From: Cryphonectria parasitica EP155
Lineage: Eukaryota; Ascomycota; Sordariomycetes; Diaporthales; Cryphonectriaceae
Reading direction: 5' to 3'
Assembly (NCBI RefSeq): GCF_011745365.1
Contig: NW_024468918.1
Coordinates: 434,001-498,000, forward strand
DNA: 64,000 nt
Of this stretch, positions 52,668 to 64,000 are shown in pieces (within the stretch, counting starts at the first letter, position 1; the number at the start of each line of letters is the position of its first letter). The notes beneath the pieces were generated by a model. That model was not told the origin of the DNA. It did no database searches and saw only the letters and a program-made list of their open reading frames with translations. Both the position numbers and the translations under genes were made by a program.

Positions 52668-55600
52668 CTATGCATACTTCCGGAGCTGGAGCATACAGTC
52701 AGTCATGCCTGGTTCCGGAGAGGGAGGAGCGGGGAAAAGTAATGTCATAGAGGAAAAAGGAAAGGGAGGGAGGGGACATGATGAGAGGAGTGGCTTACAT
52801 CCAACGTCAACGTCTTTGAGCTATTGACCTCCTGGTCTCTGTAAACGCCGATCAAGCTCTCGCTGTCCTGGAACAATCCCGTCTTGAGCGAGATGACGAT
52901 GAACTGCATGCCAGGACCTGCATGCTCGCGGATGTACTTCTTGATCTTCTCGACGTTCGCGTTGTCCAGCGCGGCATCCACCTCGTCCAGCACGAAGAAT
53001 GGACTGGGCTGGTAGCTGTGAATGGCGAACAGCAGCGCGAGCGCCGCGATCGTCTTTTCGCCACCAGAAAGGTGCTCCATATCTCGGAACCGTTTCAGCG
53101 GGGGCATCGCGTGGTACTTGATACCGGACAGGTAAGGGGTGTCTGTGTCGTCCTCGATATCAAGATAGGCGTGCCCACCGATAGGGAACGCCTCCGAGCG
53201 GGTGAGGTCTTTGTACACCGCGACGATCTGCTCCTTGATATGCTCGAAGGCCTTGTTGAAGAGCTCGAACCGCGTGGCCTTGACGGCGTTAAAGGCGTCG
53301 CGGGCTTCCCGCAGGGCGTGCCGGGAGTCCTCAAAGTCTTGTTCCGTCGCCTTGAGGCGGTTTTCGACGCTCTCTAGGCGCTCGATGGCGCGCATGTTGG
53401 GATTGAGGTCGTCGAGTTCTTCCGTTAGGAGACTGATCCGTTTTTGGAGCTTATCCTCGACGTCTTCCTCAGACTGCGATTTGTTTGTTAGCCTCTGGTC
53501 ATCCAGTGGGGTGAGCCCTTGCACCTACATCCTTCAGCTCGTCGTCCAGGCGATCGAAGTCGATCTCGATACCGTAGTCCTCCATGGCCGCTTCCATGGC
53601 ATCATCTTCGCCACCCTCGTCCACATCCATCGCGTCTGGATCCTGGTGTAATAGATTGTCTTGGTTAGGCAAGTCCTCGAGTGAGCCCTCTGTAAGAGGT
53701 ACTTGTATCTGCTCGAGCTTGCACCGTCGGAGCAGGGCGAACTTGCTCGCGCTCTTCTTCTGGATCTCGGCCTCCAGGCCGCTGATCGCTTTCAATCTGG
53801 CCTCGATGTCCTTGCTCCGCCTATGCACCTCTTGCTTGGCCTCCGACACCTTCTCGGCCTTGGTGTTCAGCTGCTCTTTCACCTCCTCAAGGCTCTCCTT
53901 GAGAGCCTCGAGCTGATCCTTGTCCGTGCCCAGGGCTACCTCGACACTGGTCTTGTCTTTCTCGTAGCTTTCGATGTCATCCTCTAGATGCTCCAGCTGC
54001 GACTTGATCAGTTCGAGACGTCGTTTCGTCTCTGCGTGCCGTGAGTCCTCGAGCGTTAATATGCTCTTGAGCCTCTGCTTCTGCACCTCGAATTCGTTGC
54101 GCTTCCTGGACGCCTCCTGCTCCAAGCTGCCCTGCAGTGCCTCGTATGCGCGAATATCAGCGTATCCGAGTCGTTTGCAGAACTCGGCGAAGATCTTATC
54201 CTGGACAGCCGCAATCGCCCTCTCGAAATTAGCGACGGACTTGCGGGTAGCCTCCAGCTCCTCGTTCTTCTCGTCGTACTTGGGCTCCCACTCGTTGAGC
54301 TGCCTCTGCTCGTGCTGGAGCTCCTTCTTCTTGCTAGCCTCGTTCTTCTCGAATGCCTGCAGCTCGCCCTGAGCCAGCCTCTGCCGCTGCTGAAGGGTCG
54401 AGATGCTCTGCTTCAGGGTTTCGAGTCTTGTCCTGTCTGTCCTTGGCAGCTGGGAGAGGGTGGCCAGAAGCTTCTCGAGCTGCTTCTTCAGGTTCTGGAC
54501 GTCGTGGTCTTGGAACTGCCGCTTGCCGCCCTTGCGCTCAGGCAGACGGCCACCAGTCATCAGACCAGCCTTGTGGATGACATAACCCTCGATTGTCACA
54601 GCCTTGACGGGAATTCGTCGTCTATAGCAGACATCTTTGGCAATCTCGAGCGAGTCGCAGACGATGGAACTGCCACAGGCATATGTCATGGCGCGTTCTA
54701 GCGACGAGTCGAAATCGATAGTTTCAATTGTCAGACGCGCTCCAGGTATGCCCTTGACGGCAGAATTCGGGACGGTAGTTTTGATATTGTCCAGTGGGAT
54801 GAAGGTCATGGGCGGGAATTGTTGCGACTTGAGGTATGCGACACAGTCCAGGCCGGCCTTCTCGGTATCGACCACCACGGAGTCGAAATCACGACCAAGC
54901 GCGGTGATAACAGCCTCGTCGAACTTCTTCTGCTTGGGTTTGCAGAGGTCGCCGATCCGACCACGCACTGCCGGGTTCATTCGTTTGAGGGTCTGGACCA
55001 TCTCCTTGATCCTCTTCTCCTTCCTGCTCTCCTCTTGGCCGGCCTCTGCCTCCTGGATCTTTCTGCCGATGTCGCGCACCTTCTCCTCGATCTCCGTCTT
55101 GGAGTTGTTAATCCGGATGACCTCAGAGTTCAACTGGTTGTACTCCTTCTTGCTGTCGTCAAGTTCGGTGGCGATCTGGCGCGCAAGTTCTTGCGTTGCC
55201 TCTTTCCGTTCACGAATAGACTGGAGCTCGCCATCAAGCTTATCAACCGAGGCCTGGAAGGTGTCAACCTTGCCCCTGAGACTGTTGACAGTCACCTCGT
55301 CACCCTTCAATTGCCGCACCAGGCTGTCAAGGCGTGCCTGGTCCGCAGACGACTTTGCCATGACTTGTGCCTTGAGCTTGTTGTACTCTCTGCGGTCTGC
55401 ATCGGTCAACTGCTTGCCCTGCTTCTTGATGGTCTCCTGCCATTGCTTCTCAAATTCCTGCTGTGCTTTTTCCACAGTCGCGAGATCTTTCTTGGCCTTC
55501 TGGATGGCCTTGACCTGCTCGTCGCGCTCCTTGGTCACGTTCTCAGCCCGCTTCCGCAGCCTGTCGATGTTCTGCGCGCTCTGTGCCACCTTCTCGTTGA

Positions 55601-56797
55601 GGGGCACCAGGCTGTTCTCCTTTTCCTCGATGTCACGCTCCTTGACCCGGATGGTCTTCTCGATCCTGCTGACCTCCTTGCCCACAGTGGCCTGCTCCCT
55701 GCGGGCTGCCTCGAGCTTCTTCTCGAAGGACTCGACGTTCCTGCGAAATTCGACCAGGTTCTGCTGGTGCTCCTGGATCTTCGCGCTGGACTCGTCCATG
55801 ACCTTCTGGAAGTTGTACAGCTTCCAGAGGATGTGCGTAACGATAGCCTCATCGCGCTCCTCCGTCTTCTTCTGAAAGTTCTCGGCCTCCTTCTTCTGTT
55901 CTTGATATTGCTTGATCTCCGAGTTGATGCCGCGGCGCCGGTGGAGCTGGAAATTTTGATTCTCCGCAGCCTGCTCCGCCTCGGCCTGCAGCTTGTCATA
56001 CTCGGCCTTGTACTCGAGGGACCCCGAGATCTGCTCGACCAGCCTGGTGAGGTCCTGGGGTGACTGGGAGGCGATGGCCTCGACATCCCCCTGAAACACC
56101 AGGAAGTTCCTCGCCTTGATCAAAATGTTCTCGGCCTCGAGTGCCTCGTTGTACTGCTGCGCGCTGACGGGACGGTCGTTGATGTGGTACAGACTGCTTC
56201 CCTGCGCGGTGATGGTGCGCTTCCACTTCTGCTCGTCGCCCGCGTCGTCCTCGTAGACGGCCATGACCCACGCGGTCTTGGGGTCGTTGCGCAAGCCGCG
56301 GCCTCCGGACGTCAAATCGTCGTCGGTGCCATTCGTGTGGCCGTTGGTGTGACCGTTGGTTGTAGCAGGGTCGGCGACGGACCCATCATCGTTGATCCTG
56401 CTCGTCTTCATCACGCGCCCGCGGTAGACGAGCTCCTTGAGGTGCGAGGAGCGCAACTGTGCAGACTTGATCCCCAGGACGAAGGAGATCGCGTCCATAC
56501 TGCGGGTGGAAGGTGTCGCGGGTCAGTAGGCGCCATCAAGTCGCATGGGCGAGAGGCAGGAGTGCTGTAGGGAGGGGGAGGGAACTTACGAATTTGATTT
56601 GCCTGATCCATTGGGCCCGATGATCGAGGTGAAGTATGAATCTCCAAAAAGCAAGGTGTGATGGCCCTTATAGGACTTGAAATCTGCGAGCGCAATCGCG
56701 TCAGCATCCGACCCATTTCGTTCGTTCTCTTTCCACCCAGCGCCTGAGACGCGTAATAGGACGTACTGAAAAGCTCGAGCCGGACGAGCTTCCCCAT
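52668..56797 (-). CDS. SMC1: Cohesin subunit Smc1
   Basis: Five exons, 56797-56767, 56683-56590, 56499-53529, 53473-52799 and 52685-52668, give 1262 residues, the usual Smc1 size. The first exons encode the N-terminal ATPase head: MGKLVRLELFNFKSYKG, then Walker A GPNGSGKSN split by an intron two codons later. Two long coiled coils flank the hinge (about residues 515-665, with the Gly-rich MTGGRLPERKGGK following it). The C-terminal head has the ABC signature LSGGEKTIAALALL and Walker B FFVLDEVDAALDNANV. The last exon is only 18 nt and encodes LRKYA and the stop, restoring the conserved LTLDL end. Smc1 pairs with Smc3 and the kleisin Scc1/Rad21 in the cohesin ring, in chromosome cohesion and DNA repair. 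The 55-nt intron before exon 4 is among the shortest here. Confidence 0.98.
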
Positions 56798-57523
56798 CTT
56801 GGATATCTGGAAGTCGTCACGACGCGTGGAGGTCGAGGTCGAGTGGACGAGTCGCCGAGAGGGAAGCTGGTCTCGCAGTTGGTGGTTTTGGATTGGCCTG
56901 GAAACGCGACGCCCAGGGTTCTATTTTCGAGGGGCGGCGCGAACGATCAGTAGGGTGTGAGGGTAGTTACTGCGGGGGTGTGGGTGTGTGTGGGCATAGA
57001 CAGTTGCAGGGATCAGCGCACTTTGGCACAGGTACATACATAGTACGTACTGTGGTGCTATGGCAGTCTAAAGCACAACACCACCTCGATCGAGCTTCTC
57101 AACCTGATTAAATTCTTGTTGCTCGGCCAAACCTCCATTCTCCGAGTCCTCACGATACTCTTTCACAACGCCGCCTTCTTCTATTGGTTGCCCAAGCTGG
57201 CTCCTCGGATTTCGGATGAGAAACAGTCGCTCAAAATCAGGGAAACTGAGGGTCCTGCATGAGGTAGAACATCCCAAGAAAAAGAAGAGTCGCTCATGAC
57301 ATGAAGTACTCCTTGCTGCATGTATCGTGAAGAACTATCTGATTGAGCCGAGATGAATCACCAAACTATCGTCTGGGGACGAACTTGCCCACGTCAGACA
57401 TAAGTGGTCGTAAAAACTCAATTCAAAAGGCCATTTTTATTTCTTCGCTAAGCTATCGCGCTATCATCGATATTATCGTGCTGTATGTACTATCAGCACG
57501 CTTGCCTACCTCGCACGAAACAT
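56798..57523. other. Intergenic region upstream of SMC1
   Basis: About 0.7 kb that should contain the SMC1 promoter and leader. No gene seen. Confidence 0.55.
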
Positions 57524-58055
57524 TTACCGATACTGTCTACGCGTGCCCGTCTTCGAGCATCCCTTGCTCATCACCTCCTTTGAACCCTGCGCCCTCGTCT
57601 TGCGCGGCCCCTTGAAGCTCATCTTCCAGCGTCTCGGCTCGGGAGGCCGATCCTGGCGTCCTCCTTCCCATTTTGTTCGTTGTGGCTGCTCTGCCAAGGG
57701 CTCTTCTGCCGGCTGGTCGCTCGGGAACGAGGTGGTCGAGGATGAAAGTGGGTTCAGATGAGAACAAACGCCCTGTTTGCTGGCCTGCTCCTACGCGGGC
57801 TAGTCAGGACACAGCTTGAGAGGAAAGAGAGGAAGGGAAATCAGGGCTGGCGGCCAGGCTCACTTCGCGGGCTATGAGGACTGCCGGCTTCCTCGTCTTC
57901 CTCTCTGCCTTCTTCTCATCCTTTGTCTTTCCCGTCTTTACCTGTCGGTCGCTCTCAGTAGTGTCTGAGGTTTTCGTCAAGACGGATGTGGAGGGCTCGC
58001 CGTCCTAAAGCTGTTCGCGGTCGGAGGATGAGGAAAGGCACAATACGAAAGCCAT
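57524..58055 (-). CDS. Candidate small basic protein, spliced
   Basis: Two minus-strand exons look coding: 58004-57864 and 57790-57524. They join in phase 0 across a 73-nt intron with a GTGAGC donor, a CTGACTAG branch region and a GTAG acceptor. The joined frame encodes about 135 residues, very rich in Lys, Arg, Glu and Ser, with segments such as KTGKTKDEKKAERKTRKP and a basic end WKMSFKGPRKTRAQ. The start is unclear: exon 2 has no ATG, and the ATG at 58055 needs a 42-nt intron (GTATTG donor, TTTAG acceptor) that is very short. I do not recognise the protein. Its composition suggests a disordered, possibly nucleic-acid-binding protein. It may also be a remnant. Confidence 0.4.
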
Positions 58056-58760
58056 GGTCGCTGCTATTGATGGTGCTGCTGCTGCTGATGAAATTGGCGA
58101 AGATAGGTGAGTTGTAGAATGACGAGACAACGCGAGTTAAAGATTATCACAATAACACGACGATATGGATGTCTTGTGAAGGCTTGAGAGTAACGGGCAG
58201 TAATTCAAGTGCTGGAGCGGAAGAAAGAGGAGCCAAGGCATACAAGTCCCATTAGTGGTCTATACCGTTGACTTGAGCATGCAAGGCAGTAGGGCCTGTC
58301 ATAAATGCTCCTGCCGCCTTTCATTCAGATCGGAAGTTACTCTCCTAATGGCAACTACGCCTATATTCCAAGTCTCACAGGTGGCTAGCTCAACTTCCTC
58401 TGGTAGAAAGATTTGAACACAAGGGGGGTCACCACATTATGTCTCCATCTGTCATTGGTAACAGGAGTATGGGTCCTTTCGCCCATGTGGATGGTTTCTT
58501 TTGCTTTCTTCATTGTGTATAAATCCGCAATCTTTACTTGAAAGGGAAAGACAGGAATAGTCCGCAGGTGTAGAAACAGATGGGAATCGTAAACGCCACA
58601 CACCTAAATCACCATGGATCGCCTCGAATTGGCCCGCCAAAACCATCCATACCACAGTGTCATTGCACACGTCAATCATGTAGACATTAGGAACACCTTC
58701 TCTCCGCCGTAAGATCACCCGTATGCTCCCGATCTATAACATTCATCACCATCATCGCCC
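58056..58760. other. Intergenic region
   Basis: About 0.7 kb between the candidate small basic gene and the acyltransferase gene. It would include the 5' part of the candidate and the 3' flank of the acyltransferase. No other gene seen. Confidence 0.5.
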
Positions 58761-60404
58761 TCACGAGTCTTCACCGACCTTCCTTTCCCTCGCCACATCC
58801 CTTGCACCCCCATCGGTGTCCACACCACTTGAATGGGCAGCAACAATTTGATTGACTCGCTCTTCATTGAGCAGCGGAATACTGTCAATATGGGCCAGCG
58901 GCTCGGTGGTGTACACACCAGCACCAGCTTCCTTGGCCCCTGCCACTCCTGGCTCTGCGAGTGGTGTCATCGACGGGCTCAGAGTCCCGTCAGGACTGAC
59001 GTGCCACTTGGCAACCTCGGCCTTCAGGACCTCCAGCTCCCTCTGGAAGCGCTTGCCAAACACGTCAATGTAGTATGTCGCACCGTTGTACACGGACCAG
59101 ACGAAGACCACCATCAGGAAAACGGCAGAGGCCCAGCGGCTGTAGAACCACAGCGGACACGGCAGCATGGTCAAGACGGCGTAGGAATATTGAATCAGCA
59201 TAAATGCAGACTCCTGCAGGCTGTCCGGCAGCGAGAGCACAAGCTTGCCGATCCAGGCCTTGGAATAAGACTTGCGCAGCCAGGTGAAGGACGTCGGCCT
59301 GCCCGCCGCGATCTTCTCACGTCTGCGGACCGTGATGAGGAAGTAATACGCGAGCTGCCAGACGGCATAGGGGACTGTGCTCCAGGCGAGCATGGAGACG
59401 ATGTTCGCATAAGCCGTAGGCGAGCCCGGCGGCGAGTGCTTGATGACGTAGATGGCGGGGAAGCGTTCACGCTGAAGCTCGACGTCGATTAGGTGAACCA
59501 GGCAGTGCAGGGTGGCACAGGGCATGATGTGGATGAAGAGCGATGTGACCTTGTCGAAGCTGTGGAAGACCAGCGAGTTCCTCCACATGATGATGGCGAC
59601 GGCATTGTTGCCAAAGGCGAGGCAGAAGGCCGATATGAACAGCCGCTTCGAGCCGGGAAAGGCCCACAGGCTTGCCATCAGGACAAAGTTGACAAAGTAG
59701 CAGAGGTCGGCCAGGAAGTAGTGGTAACCCCTCTTGTGGTATGTGTAGAACCGGATGGGCATGAAGTAGAGGATCTGCACCGAGTACCAGAGGTGCATGT
59801 ACTCGGGATAGGCCCCGATCAGGTAGCCCGTGAGGAAGATGTTCAGGACGCCGCAGATGAACGAGATCTTCTCCCGCATCGTGATGACCTTGGTGTCATT
59901 CCACTGCTTGCCCAGCTTGTCGACGCTCGTGCGCATCCGCTTCCGGTACCGGTCCAGCTGCTCCTCGGCCGAGGGCACACGCCGCCTCCATTCGTCGACC
60001 ATGCGCTCCCGGGCCATCTGGCTCCGCTCCTTGAAGACCTCTCCGCCCTTGCGCACCTTTTTGGTCTGGGCCGACAGGCCCCTCTGCAGCTTCTCGAGCT
60101 GGTGCGGGAGGGCAAAATTGTCGAGGATGTCGAGCACGCTGAGCCTGTCGAGGGGAGGGAAGGCCTCCCAGTCCTCCTGGTAGGAGCTGCTGCCCGAGAA
60201 CGAGTTGTTTCGGGACAGCTTAGGACTCCCAAAGCTAGGCGTTGTCGGGCCCAGGTTGGGAGTGTCCGTCACGCCGGGTTCAGGAGGCGACGAGGTCGGG
60301 GAGTGCGTCCCGTCGAGTTCGGGCATGTCGGCGCCATCGCTTTCTGCGAGAGAGGGCACGTCTGACTTGTCGCCAGGAATCAAGACAGGATCCGTGTCGG
60401 CCAT
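58761..60404 (-). CDS. Glycerophosphocholine acyltransferase (Gpc1 family)
   Basis: A single-exon gene of 547 residues. Residues 1-90 are disordered and Ser/Pro-rich; residues about 95-180 are a basic helical region. From about residue 183 there are roughly eight membrane segments of the Gpc1/DUF2838 family, including the signature YHYFLADLCYFVNF (about 228) preceded by LYFMPIRFYTYHKRG. Other conserved pieces are the FGNNAVAIIMWRNSLVFHS segment and the FIHIMPCATLHCLVH segment. Yeast Gpc1 (YGR149W) transfers an acyl chain from acyl-CoA to glycerophosphocholine, recycling it to lysophosphatidylcholine and phosphatidylcholine in ER membranes. The C-terminal 75 residues are cytosolic and disordered. 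The first ATG of the frame is used. Confidence 0.92.
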   Translation of the reverse strand: MADTDPVLIPGDKSDVPSLAESDGADMPELDGTHSPTSSPPEPGVTDTPNLGPTTPSFGSPKLSRNNSFSGSSSYQEDWEAFPPLDRLSVLDILDNFALPHQLEKLQRGLSAQTKKVRKGGEVFKERSQMARERMVDEWRRRVPSAEEQLDRYRKRMRTSVDKLGKQWNDTKVITMREKISFICGVLNIFLTGYLIGAYPEYMHLWYSVQILYFMPIRFYTYHKRGYHYFLADLCYFVNFVLMASLWAFPGSKRLFISAFCLAFGNNAVAIIMWRNSLVFHSFDKVTSLFIHIMPCATLHCLVHLIDVELQRERFPAIYVIKHSPPGSPTAYANIVSMLAWSTVPYAVWQLAYYFLITVRRREKIAAGRPTSFTWLRKSYSKAWIGKLVLSLPDSLQESAFMLIQYSYAVLTMLPCPLWFYSRWASAVFLMVVFVWSVYNGATYYIDVFGKRFQRELEVLKAEVAKWHVSPDGTLSPSMTPLAEPGVAGAKEAGAGVYTTEPLAHIDSIPLLNEERVNQIVAAHSSGVDTDGGARDVARERKVGEDS

Positions 60405-61878
60405 CTCGTCAAGGTTTCACCTTCGAGGTGGCGTCGTGGATTCGATTTTGGGGAGGGGAGAGGGTTGAGGAGCTTGTGCCCCAGGCGGGCTGGAGGACTA
60501 GCTTGTCAGCGATCTTTATACAAAAGCTCTTCTGAGGGAACAGAAAGATATGAGTCGGCGACATGTTGGTACGGTTGACACTGGAGCTAGTGGGTAGAGG
60601 GTCACATGCGCTGCCCATGTGTATTTCCCGTGGTCGGGATTGGGCAGAATGGGTGACTTACAAGCGTCAGGCAAGGGACCACGATCAGATGGGCAGACCC
60701 GCACCACGGATAACCAGCCCTGTGGGTGCAGCTTTGTGTGGATGTGTTCAACGATCAGTCAGATCTAGAGAGGATCCAGGGCTATGAGCAGGTGTGTGTA
60801 TCCCAGAAGAGAATGCCCACGGTTGCTCCCAGTCCTGATTCAAGCTCTCATAGACCAAAATAATGAAGCAGCAGTTGAATTCGAGCTGCCAGCCCACGCA
60901 AAGAATATGACTGGTGAGGCCCGATAACCAAAACGTGATAATAATTGTACGTGCCAAATACTTGATAGGATGCTGCAGCAGGCACAAGTATCTTGGTGAG
61001 GATCGTGATGAGGAAAGAGGGAGGGAAAGCAGAGAAGATATGGGAAAAGAAAAAGAAAGAAGAGTTTGGGGAGATGCAAGTCCAGATCAGATGCTTGGAT
61101 CATGGACACTACAGCAACAGCATGCACAAGGCACGTCAGGCATGGCCTAGACTTAAACCATGACCCGTCTTCCCTGCTACTGAATGCTGTCATACTACGT
61201 AGTAGCCTATACTTTTTGTGGGTCGAGGCGTTCCCCAGACGCGACGTGGCTGGCTGCTGCTTTTTTTTTTGCTGCTTGATGTCAGGGAAATTAAAGAAAC
61301 TCGGTAATGGCCAATAGGGCCGTTTTCGCTTCAACCAGAATGGGAAATAGAGATATATGTAGAGTAAGTAAACCACTCTCATTTTGTTTGCCGAACGCCT
61401 CTGTCCAGGAAGGTGGAGAAATGAAGGGCAATTTACATTACAACACATGCACACTGTACTATTTTGTATTCTCGAACCGCCAACGCGTGTACTGTGCCAG
61501 GAAACTTGGCACCTCTACAGGCTAGGATGTGCTGTCATTGATTAGCACATCGCTATGGCGGGGGGTCGGAACTTCCCCAGCTTATGTAACTCTGCCAACA
61601 GGCTTGATCCAGGCAGTATTGTGCTCTAATTTACACGTACATAGTCCTCAGCGCACCTGCAGCCTTTCCCAATCCGACTCAAAGGTGATGGGCGGTAATG
61701 CAGGCAGTAGAACAGCCCTCGTCCCACTACCCGGCTAGGTCAGGAGCATCTCAGCTATGCCGAGCATGATCACCAGAAAGCTATCACAGTTTCCATAACA
61801 TGCTAATCGCAGACGGGCAAAAGTACACAGTTCCAGACTTCAATTCAACAAGCCAAAAGCTTGAGCTCCGTCATCTCA
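60405..61878. other. Intergenic region
   Basis: About 1.5 kb between two minus-strand genes: the promoter and leader of the acyltransferase gene on the left, and the 3' flank of the regulator gene on the right. No convincing gene. Confidence 0.55.
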
Positions 61879-63922
61879 TCAGAAACCCAAGGGACCCTCA
61901 TGGACACCCCAAGAAAGCCAGTCAAATGTGGTGTCGAAGAAGTCGTCGCCCCACGAAACGTTACCATCTCCGAGAATGCTCAAGACGTCGTTGTTGACGT
62001 CGTCGTAGGCGGGAAGCCCTGCCACAAGTGTTGGCGATGCTGTTGAGCTACTGCTGGCCACCTCCCTCTGCAGCTGCTGCTCCGCATCACTGCTTCGGGT
62101 TTGACCTGTCTCGGGTGTCTCCAGCGCCGGCTCGCTTGATTGCTCTGCTTTTTCCCTATCAGTAGAGGCAGTCATGAGAGCGCGAGACGACAATAACTTG
62201 CCTCGCTCATACATGGTAGTCCGCACAAGGCGGATAATCTTTCCAGAGACGGCCTCCAGCTCTGCCAAGAGTGTGTTCTGCCCGGGCAGCCTGCCAAGAA
62301 ATGCCGGTACGTGCTCCAGCGCCGCCAAGGACGCCTCGGCCTGCCTTGGTTCTGTCCTGCCCTTGACAATGACCTCTACCCACAGAGAGCTAAACGCCGG
62401 TATCAAGCCGCGGGCATACATCCAAAGGGGGCACGCATAAGGCTTCCTTCGGTGATCATGAGACAGTGTTCGCCCGAGACTTGGTAGGAGCTCGAGGACG
62501 TGCCGTGCGGACTGGAAGGAGTGCGCCCGCGAGCCTCTGTTGACGGCGGTGAGAAAATTCGATAGGGAATAGTATCTGAACTGCAATGCCTGAAGGTCAT
62601 GATCTAAGGATGCAGCTTCAGTTGCAGAGAGAAGTGGCTTCTCCGCCAGCGCAGCAGCCTCGAGAACCTGGGAAAGATGGCATCAGATCATGATCGAGAT
62701 GCTATAGATCGTGCCGAAGTATGTAATGATACCTACCTGTACTGCCCGCTGGTGCCATGATTCCAGCTTCTCTTTGGTCCTTTGAACCATGTCCAGCTCA
62801 TGACCGTAGAAGCACTGCCAGACATCCGCCACAATGAGCGAAAATAGGTGCAGCTGATTCTTGTAATGGGCAGCAAACAATATAGGCCCGCCTCTGGAGG
62901 CACTTGGAGCTTGTGCAGGTAGGAGTTGGTCTAGGGTCGGGAGCGGCATGTCCTTTACCACCTCGCGGGAAAAGGACGGTGGTCTGAACAACATCAGAGC
63001 CAAGGCCTTATCCAGAACGTTGAGACGCCAAAACATCAAGATACGACGCTGCCGGGTCGGAGGGTCGACGCGCCAGTAGATGCCCAATGCCAAGAGCATA
63101 CTGCAGGCCTTGTTGACCAACGTCCAGCAGAGTTCTGGTGTTGAGCTCTCTTCGGCGTAGCAGGCCATGACGACTAGCGCCTGAATGTTGGCAACGCTGG
63201 GCTCGAGGAGTAGCCTGACATCGTTAAATGCCAGCCAGAGATTACTTCTGATCTTAGCCTTTGTGGCTTCGTCTGGTGGATTGGTTGATGACACGACGTT
63301 CAGCGCGATGCTGTAGAACATGACGAGCCAGGCTCGGTCTCGTACTTGATGAGGCTGCGATGCTGCGAGAAGTTCCACCACATCCGCGGGTACTGAATTG
63401 AGCAGCATGTCTTCCCTCTCAAGAGTTATTTCCAGCTCTGTGTGGATTCAGGGTCAGTCTTGTAAACTCTATTTTCTTCCTTCTTCTTCTTTTGTACATA
63501 GTAACGAAGGGCGTACCGTCCACCCATGAACGAGTCTGCTTCTCATCAAAGACAAAGAAGTCAGGCTGTGCATCCTTGCAAAGCCTCCCGCACACAGAGG
63601 CGCCATGCCAGCTCGTCGTGTACTCTTCCAGCAGCAAGGCCAGCTCCTTGAGCGACGGGTGATCCCGGCCAACAAGTTTCTGCAGGCGTTCATGTCCACT
63701 GGCATTGGCATTGGCATCCGATGCGTACAAGATGAGACGCCGTGGCCCGGCAAATTGTGCGCCGAATTGTGCTGCTGCTCTGTCACCAGGTGTGCGAGAC
63801 CTCTCGACGTCGTCGCCCTTGCGCTTTCTATTGCGGCGGAGGATGCCCGTCCGCGAATAGAAGCACACGATGCCTTCGACTTTGCAGCGCTGGCATCCGG
63901 AGCGCTCGCGTGAACAACCAAC
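61879..63922 (-). CDS. Zn(II)2Cys6 fungal-specific transcription factor, 5' end outside window
   Basis: Three visible exons, 63922-63517, 63437-62737 and 62667-61879, encode 631 residues with consistent phases. The first begins inside a Zn(II)2Cys6 DNA-binding domain: VGCSRERSGCQRC then C after six residues, matching the third to sixth Cys, followed by a basic RNRKRKG linker. The first two Cys must be on an exon beyond the right edge; 63923 onward reads as a pyrimidine-rich intron with a GTAG acceptor. The middle exon holds the fungal-specific transcription factor domain (PF04082 type), with RRILMFWRLNVLDKALALML. The protein is a nuclear regulator of unknown targets. No metabolic gene cluster is visible beside it in this window. 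Confidence 0.9.
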
Positions 63923-64000
63923 CTACGTGAGCGTATCATTAGTATTAAAAAAAGAAAAAAAAGTCAGTGAGGTAATGAATATTCGATTTTCAAGGGTTAC
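63923..64000 (-). other. Partial intron of the transcription factor gene
   Basis: The coding strand here is A/T-rich with long T tracts, a TACTAAT branch-like site and a GTAG acceptor. The outermost bases read GTAACC, so the donor could lie at the window edge. Confidence 0.6.

Noticed and set aside
54637..56063. Long forward-strand frames of over 400 codons (54637-55875 and 54819-56063).
   Set aside because: They lie antisense to SMC1 exon 3 and reflect its codon bias. The minus strand encodes an unmistakable Smc1 protein.
59493..60365. Forward-strand frame of 290 codons.
   Set aside because: Antisense shadow of the Gpc1-type acyltransferase gene.

Overview
The window is nuclear DNA of a filamentous ascomycete, most likely of the Sordariomycetes type. 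Genes are broken by short introns (43 to about 140 nt) with GTAAGT-like donors and CTAAC/CTGAC-like branch sites. The proteins are typical of this group: SEC23, cohesin SMC1, ribosomal protein L12, SRP72, a GT41 O-GlcNAc transferase, a Gpc1-type acyltransferase and a Zn(II)2Cys6 regulator. The species cannot be named from sequence alone. I saw no operons, CRISPR array, prophage or intact transposon.

Layout. 1-10427: about 10 kb without a convincing gene, rich in microsatellites and C/G runs. 10428-13233 (-): a spliced gene of unknown function whose C-terminus carries ten PPPGF repeats. 14215-14719 (-): a weak two-exon candidate. 15325-16929 (-): an NCBP3-like cap-binding protein with repeated ELFP motifs. 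18502-20013 (-): an unknown protein with a SWIM-like Cys/His cluster and a coiled coil. 20014-25326: a gene-free divergent spacer. 25327-26503 (+): an unknown Ser/Thr-rich protein. 28342-30467 (+): SRP72. 31227-31297 (+): tRNA-Gly(GCC). 33841-38860 (-): the O-GlcNAc transferase. 38861-47559: a second long gene-free, repeat-rich spacer. 47560-48453 (-): RPL12. 49253-51864 (-): SEC23. 52668-56797 (-): SMC1. 57524-58055 (-): a candidate small basic protein. 58761-60404 (-): glycerophosphocholine acyltransferase. 61879-63922 (-): a Zn(II)2Cys6 transcription factor whose 5' end lies beyond the right edge.

Most identified genes are housekeeping and act in separate pathways: SRP72 (ER targeting), SEC23 (ER export), RPL12 (translation), SMC1 (chromosome cohesion) and Gpc1 (phospholipid recycling). 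I do not see one co-acting multigene system. The least explained proteins are the PPPGF-repeat protein, the ELFP-repeat NCBP3-like protein and the SWIM-like protein. The first two carry many copies of a short peptide motif, which suggests multivalent binding, and are the best leads for new biology. Exon joins were worked out by hand from splice consensus, reading phase and family similarity, without transcript data.
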